DNA of 64,000 nt from Psychrobacillus sp. FSL H8-0483. Lineage in GTDB: Bacteria; Bacillota; Bacilli; Bacillales_A; Planococcaceae. Position 1 is the stretch's first letter; every line of letters begins with the position of its first letter. The position numbers were made by a program, and so were the translations under genes. The notes under the pieces were generated by a model that did no database searches, was not told the origin of the DNA, and worked only from the letters and a program-made list of their open reading frames with translations. The stretch lies in assembly GCF_038637725.1 (NCBI RefSeq), contig NZ_CP152052.1, positions 3,417,001-3,481,000 on the forward strand. Direction: 5' to 3'. Below are positions 19,751-28,541 of the stretch, piece after piece.

Positions 19751-20728
19751 TTATTCTTTCACAAAGTCTATTGTGCTTCTAACTGTATCAATCGGACGAA
19801 CAAGTCCTTCAATTTGCTCACGCTTAGGCTCTAAGAATGGAGGTAGTGATAGTTTCTCTCCAAGTGTTTCGTATGGCTCGTCTCCCATGAATCCTGGTCC
19901 ATCCGTTGCAAACTCGAATAAAATACCGTTTGCAACTCTTGCATACAACGACTGGAAGAAAAAGCGATCTACAAAACCTGAAGTTTGGAAGCCAAAGCTT
20001 TCCATACGCGTTGTCCATTCATCTAATACAGAGCGGTCCTCTACTCGGAATGCTGCATGGTGAACTGTTCCAAACCCTTGTTGGCCTGGAGGAAGAATAA
20101 CGTTTTTCTCTACAATTACTTGAGCACCATTTCCGCCTTCTCCCACTTCAAACAAATGGAATAATCCATCTTGTGCAATTTCTTTAAATAATAAAACCTT
20201 TTCCAATATTTCTTTCATATAATCAAATTGAGCAATTCGAATATGGATTGGCCCTAGTCCTGTAATAGCATACTCTAAAGGAATTGGTCCTTTTTGCCAT
20301 GGTATTCCTGCTGCAACACCTTTGTTATTCTCATCTGAAACTAATTGATATTGTTGGTCATCAAAATCAACAAAAGAAAGTACTTTCGTACCAAATTGAT
20401 CTTGGATTCCTGTATGCTTCACTTCTAAGCGATCAAAGCGTTTTACCCAGTATTGTAACGCTTCATCAGTTGGGACACGGAAACCAGTTCTATAAATTTC
20501 GTTTGTTCCATGTGTACCTTTTGGAATTCCAGGGAAATCAAAGAATGTCATATCTGTCCCCGCTCCTCCAACATCATCCGCAAAAAATAAGTGATACGTT
20601 TGAATGTCATCTTGGTTTACTGTTTTCTTAACTAAACGCATACCTAACACATACGTAAAAAACTTATAATTCTCTTCTGCACTACTAGTTATTGCTGTTA
20701 CATGGTGAATACCTTTTAAATGGTTCAT
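19751..20728 (-). CDS. Ring-cleaving dioxygenase, MhqA/MhqO type
   Basis: 325-residue tandem vicinal-oxygen-chelate (glyoxalase fold) protein of the family that degrades hydroquinones and catechols in Bacillus (MhqA, MhqE, MhqO). The metal ligands expected for the fold are visible as GIHHVTAITS near the N-terminus, GTVHHAAFRV in the second module and FEFATDGPGF near the end. I chose ATG at 20728 with GGAGG eight bases before; an in-frame ATG at 20746 overlaps that site. The operator directly upstream supports control by an MhqR-type repressor released by quinones. Confidence 0.9.
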   Translation of the reverse strand: MNHLKGIHHVTAITSSAEENYKFFTYVLGMRLVKKTVNQDDIQTYHLFFADDVGGAGTDMTFFDFPGIPKGTHGTNEIYRTGFRVPTDEALQYWVKRFDRLEVKHTGIQDQFGTKVLSFVDFDDQQYQLVSDENNKGVAAGIPWQKGPIPLEYAITGLGPIHIRIAQFDYMKEILEKVLLFKEIAQDGLFHLFEVGEGGNGAQVIVEKNVILPPGQQGFGTVHHAAFRVEDRSVLDEWTTRMESFGFQTSGFVDRFFFQSLYARVANGILFEFATDGPGFMGDEPYETLGEKLSLPPFLEPKREQIEGLVRPIDTVRSTIDFVKE

Positions 20729-20772
20729 CTTATATTCCTCCAACATAATTTATATTTTATTCTTAATTTAAT

Positions 20773-20790
20773 TATCTTTAATTCGAGATA
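20773..20790. promoter_or_regulatory. MhqR-like operator
   Basis: TATCTTTAATTCGAGATA is an 18-bp palindrome with two mismatches. It closely matches the B. subtilis MhqR operator as I remember it (TATCTcgaAtTCgAGATA). It abuts the -10 box at 20791-20796 and covers the likely transcription start. Confidence 0.75.
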
Positions 20791-20819
20791 ATTTTATCAT
20801 GTATAAAATTCCTTGTCAA
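20791..20819 (-). promoter_or_regulatory. Promoter of the dioxygenase gene
   Basis: On the minus strand TTGACA (20814-20819), a 17-base spacer and TAAAAT (20791-20796). Confidence 0.8.
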
Positions 20820-20955
20820 TCAAATGAAAAAATAAATCCTCTCAAGAAGGAGAAGCTTATACTAGTTATCCCATAAAAAAAAGAAAAATACCTTCCCAAT
20901 AGATTCAAGTACTACTGAGAGGTATTTTCTAATTAACAGCGCCAACAATAAAAAT

Positions 20956-20980
20956 ACCGACTTTTTTAGTAGAAGTCGGT
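20956..20980 (-). terminator. Terminator of the cyclodeaminase gene
   Basis: ACCGACTT/AAGTCGGT perfect stem followed on the minus strand by ATTTTTATT. A second hairpin AAAATACCT/AGGTATTTT lies at about 20886-20930. Confidence 0.75.
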
Positions 20981-21003
20981 CCTTTATTTATTATATGATT
21001 ACC

Positions 21004-21987
21004 TTACACATCTATTTCTGTTCCTATACCTTGTTCCTTTGCTTTCACATAGACACCTTTTGCTACAGCTAAATCAAAATAAGCAGCACCCACTGATTTG
21101 AAAAATGTAATTTCTTCTGCATTCTCACGGGCTTTTATTTCTCCGATTACAAGCTTCCCAATTTCCCCATGTACATCCTCGAAAGACCACTTTCCGATTT
21201 TTTCTGCATGCATTAGTTCTCCTGCTTCGTCCTTCACACCAGCAAAGTCATCTACGACAATTTTAGATGCACGTGTAATAGTCACTAAATCGACTTCCAG
21301 CATATGAGGTAAATATGATCCTACTCCATTTATATGAGTACCTGGTTGTAAATCTTCTCCATTAAAAACTGGTTCGTTCGAACGTGTGGCACAACAAATG
21401 ATATCTGCCTGACGAACAGCTGAAGATACGTCTTCTAATACTTCATAAGGAATTTCTACACCAAAATCTTTTAGTTTTTCCCCAAAATTTTTCGCCTTTG
21501 CAGCTGTCCGATTAACTAATAAAATACGTTCAATGTTACGAACTGCAAGAACAGCAAGCACTTGTTCAAAAGCCATTGCTCCTGTTCCAATCACGGTAAC
21601 AACCTTTGCATCTTTTTTCGCTAAATAATCTGTTGCGATTCCACTTAATGCTCCTGTACGAAGTCTTGTTAAATAAGAAGCATTTAACATGGCAAGATGT
21701 TCGCCATTTTGAGCATCCGATAGTAAAACTACTCCTTGTGTAGTAGGTTTTCCGTTAGATGGATTGTTAGGGAAAATGGTAACAACTTTAACCGCTGTTA
21801 CTTCATCGACTAAATCGGCACTTGGCATATATAGTGCGGAAGCTTCATGTTGTGGAAATTCTATCACTGTCCGATGTGGGTTGGCAATCTTCTCCGCTTC
21901 TTTTGCTTTTAATACATCTGTTATGTCTTGTATTGCTTCCTTCATTCCATATGAACGTATAATTTCTTGTTCATTTATAACTAACAT
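21004..21987 (-). CDS. Ornithine cyclodeaminase/mu-crystallin family dehydrogenase
   Basis: 327-residue NAD(P)-dependent enzyme of the OCD/mu-crystallin family, which includes ornithine cyclodeaminase, alanine dehydrogenase and imine reductases. The Rossmann motif is VVTVIGTGAMAFEQ and the family pattern SYLTRLRTGALSGIATDYLA precedes it. VDDFAGVKDEAGEL carries the expected Asp. The exact substrate cannot be decided from sequence. It lies downstream of the MHS transporter in the same orientation and opposite the XRE-cupin regulator, so the three may form an amino-acid or organic-acid use locus (inference). Confidence 0.87.
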   Translation of the reverse strand: MLVINEQEIIRSYGMKEAIQDITDVLKAKEAEKIANPHRTVIEFPQHEASALYMPSADLVDEVTAVKVVTIFPNNPSNGKPTTQGVVLLSDAQNGEHLAMLNASYLTRLRTGALSGIATDYLAKKDAKVVTVIGTGAMAFEQVLAVLAVRNIERILLVNRTAAKAKNFGEKLKDFGVEIPYEVLEDVSSAVRQADIICCATRSNEPVFNGEDLQPGTHINGVGSYLPHMLEVDLVTITRASKIVVDDFAGVKDEAGELMHAEKIGKWSFEDVHGEIGKLVIGEIKARENAEEITFFKSVGAAYFDLAVAKGVYVKAKEQGIGTEIDV

Positions 21988-22011
21988 GCTATACCTCCGT
22001 TTTTTAGAAAA

Positions 22012-22043
22012 GCTCGTCTTTCCTATTCTTACGAAAGACGAGC
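22012..22043 (-). terminator. Terminator after the MHS transporter
   Basis: GCTCGTCTTTC/GAAAGACGAGC perfect 11-bp stem, T-rich on the minus strand. It may only partly separate the transporter from the cyclodeaminase gene. Confidence 0.8.
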
Positions 22044-22060
22044 AATTTTACTTGCAGCTA

Positions 22061-23404
22061 TTAAGCTTGAGATAGCCCTTTAGTATTTTTAGTGTTCGAT
22101 TTTGCATCGGCTGTTTCCACTTTTACAACATCATCTAAATTCTCTTGACTGCGATCTTTTACTGCCCAAATTGCAAGTAGTGAAATAACCGCCGTGAAGA
22201 TAATGTAGAAGGCAACTGGAACATATGAACCGTTAAATTTCAGCATTAGGCTCGCTGCAACTAACGGAGCAGTTCCTCCAGCTAAGGCAGCTCCAATTTG
22301 ATAGCCTAGTGTAATCCCTGTATATCGTACCTTTGCATCAAAGATTTCGGAGAACATTGTCCCAAGTACTGCTGTGATTGGAGCCCAAATAATACCTAAT
22401 CCAATTACAGTTGCGATTACTAATAATACTACGGATTGTTGTTGCAACATCCAGAAGTATGGAAAAGCAAAAACGATCATACCAATTGTCCCAGCTACAT
22501 ACACCTTTTTACGACCAATCTTATCCGATAAGCTTCCCATAATTGGAATGAGTATAGTTGTAACAATTGTAGCTACCATTACTGTATTTAAAATTGTTGT
22601 ACGAGAGAAACCTAAGTTTGTTGTCGCATAAGAAACGACAAATGTACCGAAAATATAGAATGGTGCGGTTTCTACTACTTTTGCACCTACTGCGATAATC
22701 ACTTCACGCCAATGATATTTTAATGTATCTACGATTGGCAGTTTAGGAATTTCTCCTGACTCTTGTACCTTTTTAAAAGAAGGTGTTTCTGCAATACCTT
22801 TTCGAATCCATAAACCAAAAACAACTAACAATGCACTGAAGATAAACGGAATACGCCATCCCCAAGTCATAAATGACCCTTCTGGTAATAACGTCATAAG
22901 TGATAGTGCAACGGTTCCTAAAACCATCCCGATTGTAACACCCATTTGAGGAATAGCTCCATATAAACCACGTTTTTCTTTCGGTGCATATTCAACCGCT
23001 AATAGAAGCGCACCACCCCATTCTCCTCCAATACCCAATCCTTGAACTAAGCGAAGAGTAATTAAAAGAATAGGTGCCCACACACCAATGGCCTGATAAG
23101 TTGGAAGTAACCCCATACCAAAGGTTGCAACTCCCATTAAACTTAACGTGATTACAAGTGTTTTTTTACGTCCAATTCGATCTCCAATATGACTAAAAAT
23201 AATTCCACCAAATGGGCGGATAAAGAATGCTAAAGCAAATGATGCATAAGCAAGTAATAAACCTACGGACGGATCTTCCGTCACAAAGAACAATTGATTG
23301 AATACAAGAGCAGCAACCGTTCCATATAAGAAATAATCAAACCACTCAATGGAACTTCCTACTAAACTGGCAATCCAAACTTTTCTCATTTGTTTTGAAT
23401 CCAT
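22061..23404 (-). CDS. MHS-family metabolite:proton symporter (MFS)
   Basis: 447-residue transporter of the metabolite:H+ symporter branch of the MFS (ProP, ShiA, KgtP relatives), with 12 helices. Diagnostic are SSIEWFDYFLYGTVAALVF at the N-terminus, HIGDRIGRKKTL in loop 2-3 and RLVQGLGIGGEWGGALLL. Likely substrates are organic acids, betaines or amino-acid-like solutes. Start ATG has GGGGAG upstream. It is divergent from the XRE-cupin gene, a common arrangement for a regulator and its target. Confidence 0.9.
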   Translation of the reverse strand: MDSKQMRKVWIASLVGSSIEWFDYFLYGTVAALVFNQLFFVTEDPSVGLLLAYASFALAFFIRPFGGIIFSHIGDRIGRKKTLVITLSLMGVATFGMGLLPTYQAIGVWAPILLITLRLVQGLGIGGEWGGALLLAVEYAPKEKRGLYGAIPQMGVTIGMVLGTVALSLMTLLPEGSFMTWGWRIPFIFSALLVVFGLWIRKGIAETPSFKKVQESGEIPKLPIVDTLKYHWREVIIAVGAKVVETAPFYIFGTFVVSYATTNLGFSRTTILNTVMVATIVTTILIPIMGSLSDKIGRKKVYVAGTIGMIVFAFPYFWMLQQQSVVLLVIATVIGLGIIWAPITAVLGTMFSEIFDAKVRYTGITLGYQIGAALAGGTAPLVAASLMLKFNGSYVPVAFYIIFTAVISLLAIWAVKDRSQENLDDVVKVETADAKSNTKNTKGLSQA

Positions 23405-23575
23405 TTTTACATCTCCCCTTTTTCAAAATTGAAGTGACACTTTAATTATCTCCCATATTTATTGTAAATAGTTTTAAATTTTCTGTCAATCCTATGTAAA
23501 AAATATTAAGTTTGAGTGTTTTCTTTCAAGTACTGTATGATTAACTAATAGAATAAATAATAAGGAGAATTATAT

Positions 23576-24094
23576 ATGTCTTCTAATTCGATTGGTAACA
23601 TCCTAAAAACATTAAGAAAAGAACGTAAACTGACCTTAAAAGAGTTAGCAGAACAAACGGATGTCTCTATTAGTTTCCTCTCTCAAGTTGAGCGTGGTAA
23701 ATCTAGTGTCACATTAGAATCTTTAAAGAAAATAGCAGATGCATTAAAAGTAAATCCTACGGTATTCTTTCCCGAGAATTCGCAGTCAGATAACTTAGAA
23801 GAGAGAAGACAACAGTTCTATTACCAAGACTTATCTAATGGAAATCGAGATGCGTCTTACTTACCTATTCTAGTTACACTACAACCAGGGGAAAATGAAG
23901 GAAACGCTTTTTCACATGCTGGACATGAATTTCTATTTGTCATTGAAGGAACATTAACTGTAGTTGTAGATGAGAAAAAAGAAATTTTAGTGGAACAACA
24001 ATCCATCATGTTCGATGCGAATAAAATACACTATTGGTATAACTTAACGGATCAACCTGTCCGATTTTTAGTAGTATCCTCAAAAGTACGATAA
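23576..24094 (+). CDS. XRE-family regulator with cupin domain
   Basis: 172-residue transcription factor. Residues about 6-62 are a helix-turn-helix of the XRE type (LKELAEQTDVSISFLSQVERGKSSV), and residues about 95-170 are a cupin sensor (GHEFLFVIEGTLTVVVDEKK). Proteins of this build control amine, amino-acid or organic-acid use genes and bind a small effector in the cupin. It is divergent from the MHS transporter and likely regulates it and perhaps itself. The start has AAGGAG seven bases upstream. Confidence 0.9.
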   Translation: MSSNSIGNILKTLRKERKLTLKELAEQTDVSISFLSQVERGKSSVTLESLKKIADALKVNPTVFFPENSQSDNLEERRQQFYYQDLSNGNRDASYLPILVTLQPGENEGNAFSHAGHEFLFVIEGTLTVVVDEKKEILVEQQSIMFDANKIHYWYNLTDQPVRFLVVSSKVR

Positions 24095-24105
24095 AAAAAA
24101 GTAAC

Positions 24106-24455
24106 GGGGCTGTCCCTAAAGTCATATAGTGACAGAGAGATGGTCTCTTTTCCGATGTATTAATTCCGTTCCAGACGGACGCTTTCCGCGGGCATGGCTT
24201 CAGTCTCCTCAGGCCAACACGAAGTTGGTCACGAAGGCGTTGCCACACGAGGTGGCGTTCTTAGCCTTCGTTCCTTTGTTCGCTCCTGCGGGGCCTTCAG
24301 CTCATGCACCTGCCGCTTCGCTTTCGGTGCAGAAAACATCTGCTATTCCCGCTGGAGTCGCCGTCTTCCACTACAATCAATTGCCTACAAAAAACAGGTG
24401 TAGAAAAAGACTCGTTTTTCTACACCTGCTTCAATTTATGTGCTTATTTAGCCCC
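24106..24455. mobile_element. MITE-like element, copy M2 (longest)
   Basis: Starts GTAACGGGGCTGTCC and ends AGCCCCGTTAC, an 11-bp inverted repeat including flanks. It shares both ends and the internal CAGGTG hairpin with copy M1, but has a longer GC-rich core (GACGGACGCTTTCCGCGGG ... CTGGAGTCGCCGTC). Open frames across it are by-products. Bases 24456-24669 hold only a terminator. Confidence 0.75.
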
Positions 24456-24607
24456 GTTACTTCTATTTTGGGTGATGAAAATGACTTTTTTTACTTCGTT
24501 TTCACTACATTGGTTCACTATTTATTGAGCGCATGTTTCCCTTTTCTAGATCAAAGCCACCTATTTTAGAGAAAACAAAGAGATTGAAATGTTGAATACA
24601 TCCAATA

Positions 24608-24643
24608 AAACGGACTCCACTGTAAGATTAGGAGTCCGTTCCA
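24608..24643 (-). terminator. Terminator of the GNAT gene
   Basis: AACGGACTCC/GGAGTCCGTT perfect stem just beyond the stop of the minus-strand acetyltransferase. Confidence 0.75.
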
Positions 24644-24669
24644 TTAATAATTATTCAGTTAGAGAATGT

Positions 24670-25122
24670 TTACTTTTTTATCATCAAATAATATTCCACT
24701 TCACCCTCAACTATATTACCAGTCTCCTGAAAACCAAAACTCTCATATAGTTTTCTCGCTTTATCATTTTCTGGCTCCGTTGATAAATAAATCGCATTAC
24801 AGTTATCCATCTTTTTCAATTCATCCATGATGAGTGGGATAGCAGCTTTCCCATAACCTCTTCCTTGATAGACTGCATCTATCATAAATCGGCATATTTC
24901 ATATTGCGAGTTATCCTCAGAGTATCCATACATCGTAAAACCTACTAACTGATCATTTACTTGAATTCCTTTAATAATCCAACCCGTTTCAAACATCGAC
25001 TGTACAATCGATAATGCATTGGACGCAACAAACCTCTCTGTAATCGTGGCACGCCCATTTTGATTGGTCGTTAAAAAAACTGTAGTTAACCAGTTTTCCT
25101 TTGCTATATCTACTAATTTCAT
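24670..25122 (-). CDS. GNAT acetyltransferase, BltD/polyamine-like
   Basis: 150-residue Gcn5-related N-acetyltransferase. The acetyl-CoA loop is YQGRGYGKAA, preceded by the ICRFMIDAV strand and followed by YLSTEPENDKARKLYESFGFQETG. The layout resembles spermine/spermidine acetyltransferases such as BltD, so a polyamine substrate is possible but not shown. It has its own ribosome site and terminator and stands alone. Confidence 0.85.
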   Translation of the reverse strand: MKLVDIAKENWLTTVFLTTNQNGRATITERFVASNALSIVQSMFETGWIIKGIQVNDQLVGFTMYGYSEDNSQYEICRFMIDAVYQGRGYGKAAIPLIMDELKKMDNCNAIYLSTEPENDKARKLYESFGFQETGNIVEGEVEYYLMIKK

Positions 25123-25271
25123 TATTATAATCCTCCGAATATTCTTTTATCATCTCACTTAACTAGTTTATCAAATTTTAATATTTTTTGCCCTCCAACT
25201 GTGTTGGTTTGCATTGTATACTCCTAGGGAATACTACTATAAAAACTCGTTTTTATTGGGGGATAATAAAC

Positions 25272-26726
25272 ATGGCTAGAAAGCAAAGCAAGCAGTGGAG
25301 TAGCCGAAAGAAGATAATTATGGGTTCAATCGGAGTATACGCTTTAGTTTATTTTGTCGTTATTTTGTGGAATACACTTAAGCCTCTTCCAACTGGTGTT
25401 TCATATGCAGGAAAATTACATTTAACTGATAAAGTTAAATTTATCAGTGATTTATCCTATGCACAAGATCAACAAGGCACCAACACAGTACATGAAAATA
25501 ATATATTTGAAGAAGTATATAAAACAATTGAACAGGCTAATCAGTTTGTTGTTGTCGATTTTTTCTTGTTTGATGGATACTACGATGGCGATATGGATTT
25601 TCCAAACATTGCAGACACTTTATCAACTACATTGGCAAATAAAAAGAAAGATAATCCAAATATGCCTGTCGTATTTATTACAGACCCAATAAATCGTGGG
25701 TATGGCTCCTATGAAAGTAGATGGTTAAAAAAATTGCGAACAGCTGGTGTAGAAATTATATATACCGATTTAGATTCACTGCGTGACTCAACTCCTATTT
25801 ATTCTGGTATTTATCGAACCCTTTTACAATGGTGGGATTTTAATGGAAATGGATGGATTGCAAATGCAATGGCGAGTGATGCACCAAAGATGACCATTGC
25901 TTCTTATACGTCACTTCTAAATGTAAAGGCAAATCATCGTAAAGCAGTAATAACTGAGAAAGAAGCTATCATAACATCCTCCAACCCTCATGACGCGAGT
26001 GGATTTCACGGTAATATAGCTCTCAAAGTAACTGGGCCAATTATTAATGACATTTTAGAAGCGGAAGAAGCTGTTTCTTTGTTTTCAGGAGGACCTAAAC
26101 TCCCTCGTGTGAACCTGGAGGATATTGAAGGAAAATATAAAATACAGTATTTAACAGAGAAAAAGATACTGGACGCGTTACTGGCTGATTTGGTCGAGAC
26201 GAGAAATGGAGATAAAATTTGGCTTGGAATGTTCTTCTTGGCAAAGCGAGATATTGTAAATGCACTGATCGACGCTGCAAATCGTGGTGTTGATGTAAAC
26301 CTTATCCTTGATCCAAATAAAAACTCTTTTGGGCATGAAAAATCAGGTTTACCAAATCGTCCAGTTGCCCAAGAAATGGTGGTGGATACAGATGGAAAGT
26401 TGAAAGTACGTTGGTATAACACGGTTATCGGTCAATATCATACGAAAGCCATTTGGATTCAAACAGACAAGCACACAGTGATTTCAAGTGGTTCTGCAAA
26501 CTATACCGAGCGTACACTCGATGATTATAATTTAGAAAACAATTTACGAGTAATTGCTCCAAATGATAGTAAACTTGTTACGGAAATGGAAGACTATTTC
26601 GAGCGTATTTGGAACAATGAAGACGCTTTGTATACAGTAGATTTAGAAGAGTTTCAAAATAGCCATACATGGTGGCAGCGATGGATTTACACTCTACAGC
26701 AATTTTTAAAAATAACGACTTATTAG
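25272..26726 (+). CDS. Membrane-anchored PLD-like protein with altered HKD motifs
   Basis: 484-residue phospholipase D superfamily protein with one N-terminal membrane anchor (about residues 14-34) and two PLD modules. Module 1 has H222-x-K224 but Glu (E229) where the HKD Asp should be, followed by SSNPHD. Module 2 has H390-x-K392 but Gln (Q397) in place of the Asp, followed by SSGSANYT. His and Lys are kept, so phosphodiester or phosphatidyl transfer chemistry may persist, but it differs from standard cardiolipin synthases. I chose ATG at 25272 behind GGGGG; the frame is open further upstream but without a ribosome site. Confidence 0.82.
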   Translation: MARKQSKQWSSRKKIIMGSIGVYALVYFVVILWNTLKPLPTGVSYAGKLHLTDKVKFISDLSYAQDQQGTNTVHENNIFEEVYKTIEQANQFVVVDFFLFDGYYDGDMDFPNIADTLSTTLANKKKDNPNMPVVFITDPINRGYGSYESRWLKKLRTAGVEIIYTDLDSLRDSTPIYSGIYRTLLQWWDFNGNGWIANAMASDAPKMTIASYTSLLNVKANHRKAVITEKEAIITSSNPHDASGFHGNIALKVTGPIINDILEAEEAVSLFSGGPKLPRVNLEDIEGKYKIQYLTEKKILDALLADLVETRNGDKIWLGMFFLAKRDIVNALIDAANRGVDVNLILDPNKNSFGHEKSGLPNRPVAQEMVVDTDGKLKVRWYNTVIGQYHTKAIWIQTDKHTVISSGSANYTERTLDDYNLENNLRVIAPNDSKLVTEMEDYFERIWNNEDALYTVDLEEFQNSHTWWQRWIYTLQQFLKITTY

Positions 26727-26733
26727 TAGAATA

Positions 26734-26772
26734 AGTAACCCCCGAAATGCATAGTTGAATTTGGGGGTTACT
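26734..26772 (+). terminator. Terminator after the PLD-like gene
   Basis: TAACCCCC/GGGGGTTA stem with a longer loop just after the stop. Confidence 0.7.
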
Positions 26773-26823
26773 GTGTTAGTTAGGCATCTTGCCGTCTATT
26801 CTTGATAAATGCAAACAACAGGA

Positions 26824-28017
26824 TTAATCAGCAATTAAACTTATCTGCTGAGCAGTGTTTGTAATAAGTCCATCTATGTCTGCATAGCCGTAATATCTAA
26901 CATAGATAACACCTTTCCCTTTCGCTGCAAATACTTCTTTTATTTCTTCACCCTCGTGAACAATCAAAAGATCAAAACTACTATGTTCCATCTGTACATA
27001 TTCTTTCTCTTTATCCCAACTACTATATCTTTTTATCAAATCGTCTATTAAATCTTCACTCATGGTAGAAAAAGTGAGTTTATAAACCCGATTATGAATA
27101 CTTGGAGAATATAATCCGCTACCATCTCTCCATTCTTGTCCAGAAATGAGACCACGCTCATCTGCCTCATATTGAATTGGAGCCAATATACTCCATTCAC
27201 GCAGATATCTGTTAGCTCTATCAATAGGATCTTGCATGTGGGTTTTATATCGAACCATTTCAGCATTCTGCTCCACATCTGCAAGTCTTATAATAGGTAA
27301 ATCAGTATTTTCTATTGGCATTTCTTTAATTCCAACCTTTGCAATTTGCACAAAAGGAAGAATTGCAATAACTAGTGCAAAAACAATAAGGACATTTGAT
27401 ATCATTAAATCCACATTACGCATCTTTCTCCATGGTGCATAGTGATTAATTGGCTTACCTTCTTTTAGTTTTTTTCTCAATGAACGTACTGCAATTGTAG
27501 CCTGTATAGCATAATATGCGGAATAAATAATTATAAATAAAGTCATAGGTGGAATGGTTTTCCCCTCTATCAGGGCGAGGGTAGGGGTGGAGTTAGCAAA
27601 TAATGCAAAGTAGATTAAGCCTATAAATAGTAAAGTAATGATTGCTACCAATAAAGCACTACTAGCAACCTTTTTATCAAGAGCCTTCAACGTATAGGAC
27701 TGTTCCTCAGGATCTGTATGTAGTTCAGGGGCATTCAACTCAACAGGGGATGAAAACACAGAAAACATTCCGTAGCTAGTAACATAAGACCATCCACTGT
27801 CCGCATACAATTCCTGTTGCTCCGATGTAATTGTTTTGTTTTGCAATGCATCTATCCTGTATCTCGTTTTTCGAGGCTCCTCTTTAAGAAAATGTACAAA
27901 CAACCAGCCAAGCTTCCTAAGATGCAACCCTTCACTTGCCATATCTGAAAACCAACTCTCATGCTCACCAATACGCCAATAATTACTTGGTTTCAGTTTT
28001 AGAATTACCTTTTCCAT
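26824..28017 (-). CDS. DUF2812 membrane protein
   Basis: 397-residue protein. Residues about 1-70 form the DUF2812 domain (W-rich: NYWRIGEHESWFSDMASEGLHL ... LGWLFVHF, read in two parts). A middle region has four hydrophobic helices, and the C-terminal third is soluble. I chose the ATG at 28017 (MEKVILKL), eight bases after AAGAAGG. It overlaps the padR gene by 35 bases. The PadR-DUF2812 pair is a recurrent arrangement in Firmicutes. The function is unknown; a membrane-stress role under PadR control is plausible. Confidence 0.85.
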   Translation of the reverse strand: MEKVILKLKPSNYWRIGEHESWFSDMASEGLHLRKLGWLFVHFLKEEPRKTRYRIDALQNKTITSEQQELYADSGWSYVTSYGMFSVFSSPVELNAPELHTDPEEQSYTLKALDKKVASSALLVAIITLLFIGLIYFALFANSTPTLALIEGKTIPPMTLFIIIYSAYYAIQATIAVRSLRKKLKEGKPINHYAPWRKMRNVDLMISNVLIVFALVIAILPFVQIAKVGIKEMPIENTDLPIIRLADVEQNAEMVRYKTHMQDPIDRANRYLREWSILAPIQYEADERGLISGQEWRDGSGLYSPSIHNRVYKLTFSTMSEDLIDDLIKRYSSWDKEKEYVQMEHSSFDLLIVHEGEEIKEVFAAKGKGVIYVRYYGYADIDGLITNTAQQISLIAD

Positions 28018-28330
28018 TCTCATCACCTTCTTTCAGAAATATTCCATCATCAACTAACGCTACCAATCGGTTATATTCATTACGGAGAGCTTCTTTTCCA
28101 TCCGCTGTAATTGTATAAGTTTTTCTTCTACCATCATCCTCTGATAGAGTAATAAGTCCTTCTTTTTGAATACGAGAAAGAACACCATAAAGTGTACCTG
28201 GTCCCATCTCTACTCTCCCACGAGAAATCTCCGTTATTGTATTCATAAGACTATACCCATGATTTGGATTCACAAGCGCTAATAATACATAGTACATTGC
28301 TTCGGTCATAGGAGCACCAGTATATGCCAT
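27983..28330 (-). CDS. PadR-family transcriptional regulator
   Basis: 115-residue winged-helix repressor of the PadR family: TEAMYYVLLALVNPNHGYSL, then GPGTLYGVLSRIQKEGLI (recognition helix) and DDGRRKTYTIT (wing). I chose ATG at 28330 with GGAGG seven bases upstream. It is translated just before the DUF2812 gene with overlap, and a 32-bp palindrome sits immediately upstream, so autoregulation of the operon is very likely. Confidence 0.92.
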   Translation of the reverse strand: MAYTGAPMTEAMYYVLLALVNPNHGYSLMNTITEISRGRVEMGPGTLYGVLSRIQKEGLITLSEDDGRRKTYTITADGKEALRNEYNRLVALVDDGIFLKEGDENGKGNSKTETK

Positions 28331-28346
28331 AGCAAAGCCTCCATTC

Positions 28347-28378
28347 ATTATGTAATACGATATATCGTGTTACATAAT
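28347..28378. promoter_or_regulatory. PadR operator, 32-bp palindrome
   Basis: Bases 28347-28362 and 28363-28378 are complementary with one mismatch. The outer half-sites are ATGTAA and TTACAT, matching the ATGT-N-ACAT type bound by PadR proteins. It ends 17 bases before the padR start. Confidence 0.85.
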
Positions 28379-28501
28379 AGTATTATTTTTTTAATTCTTC
28401 GTCAATCAAAATTCTGAATATTCATTTTTAAAATTCTACTTTAATCAATTTCATATTTCCAATTATTTATGAAATTAAATTACTTTATTAGATAGAAAAA
28501 T

Positions 28502-28537
28502 AAATCCCGAATCACAGTTACCTGGATTCGAGATTTA
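28502..28537 (-). terminator. Terminator of the ybaK-Nudix operon
   Basis: AAATCCCGAATC/GATTCGAGATTT stem with one mismatch right after the Nudix stop. Bases 28379-28501 hold nothing recognisable. Confidence 0.75.
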
Positions 28538-28541
28538 CTTT

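Noticed and set aside
24129-24569. Plus-strand frame of 146 codons
   Set aside because: It lies across the MITE-like element M2; composition is that of a GC-rich repeat.
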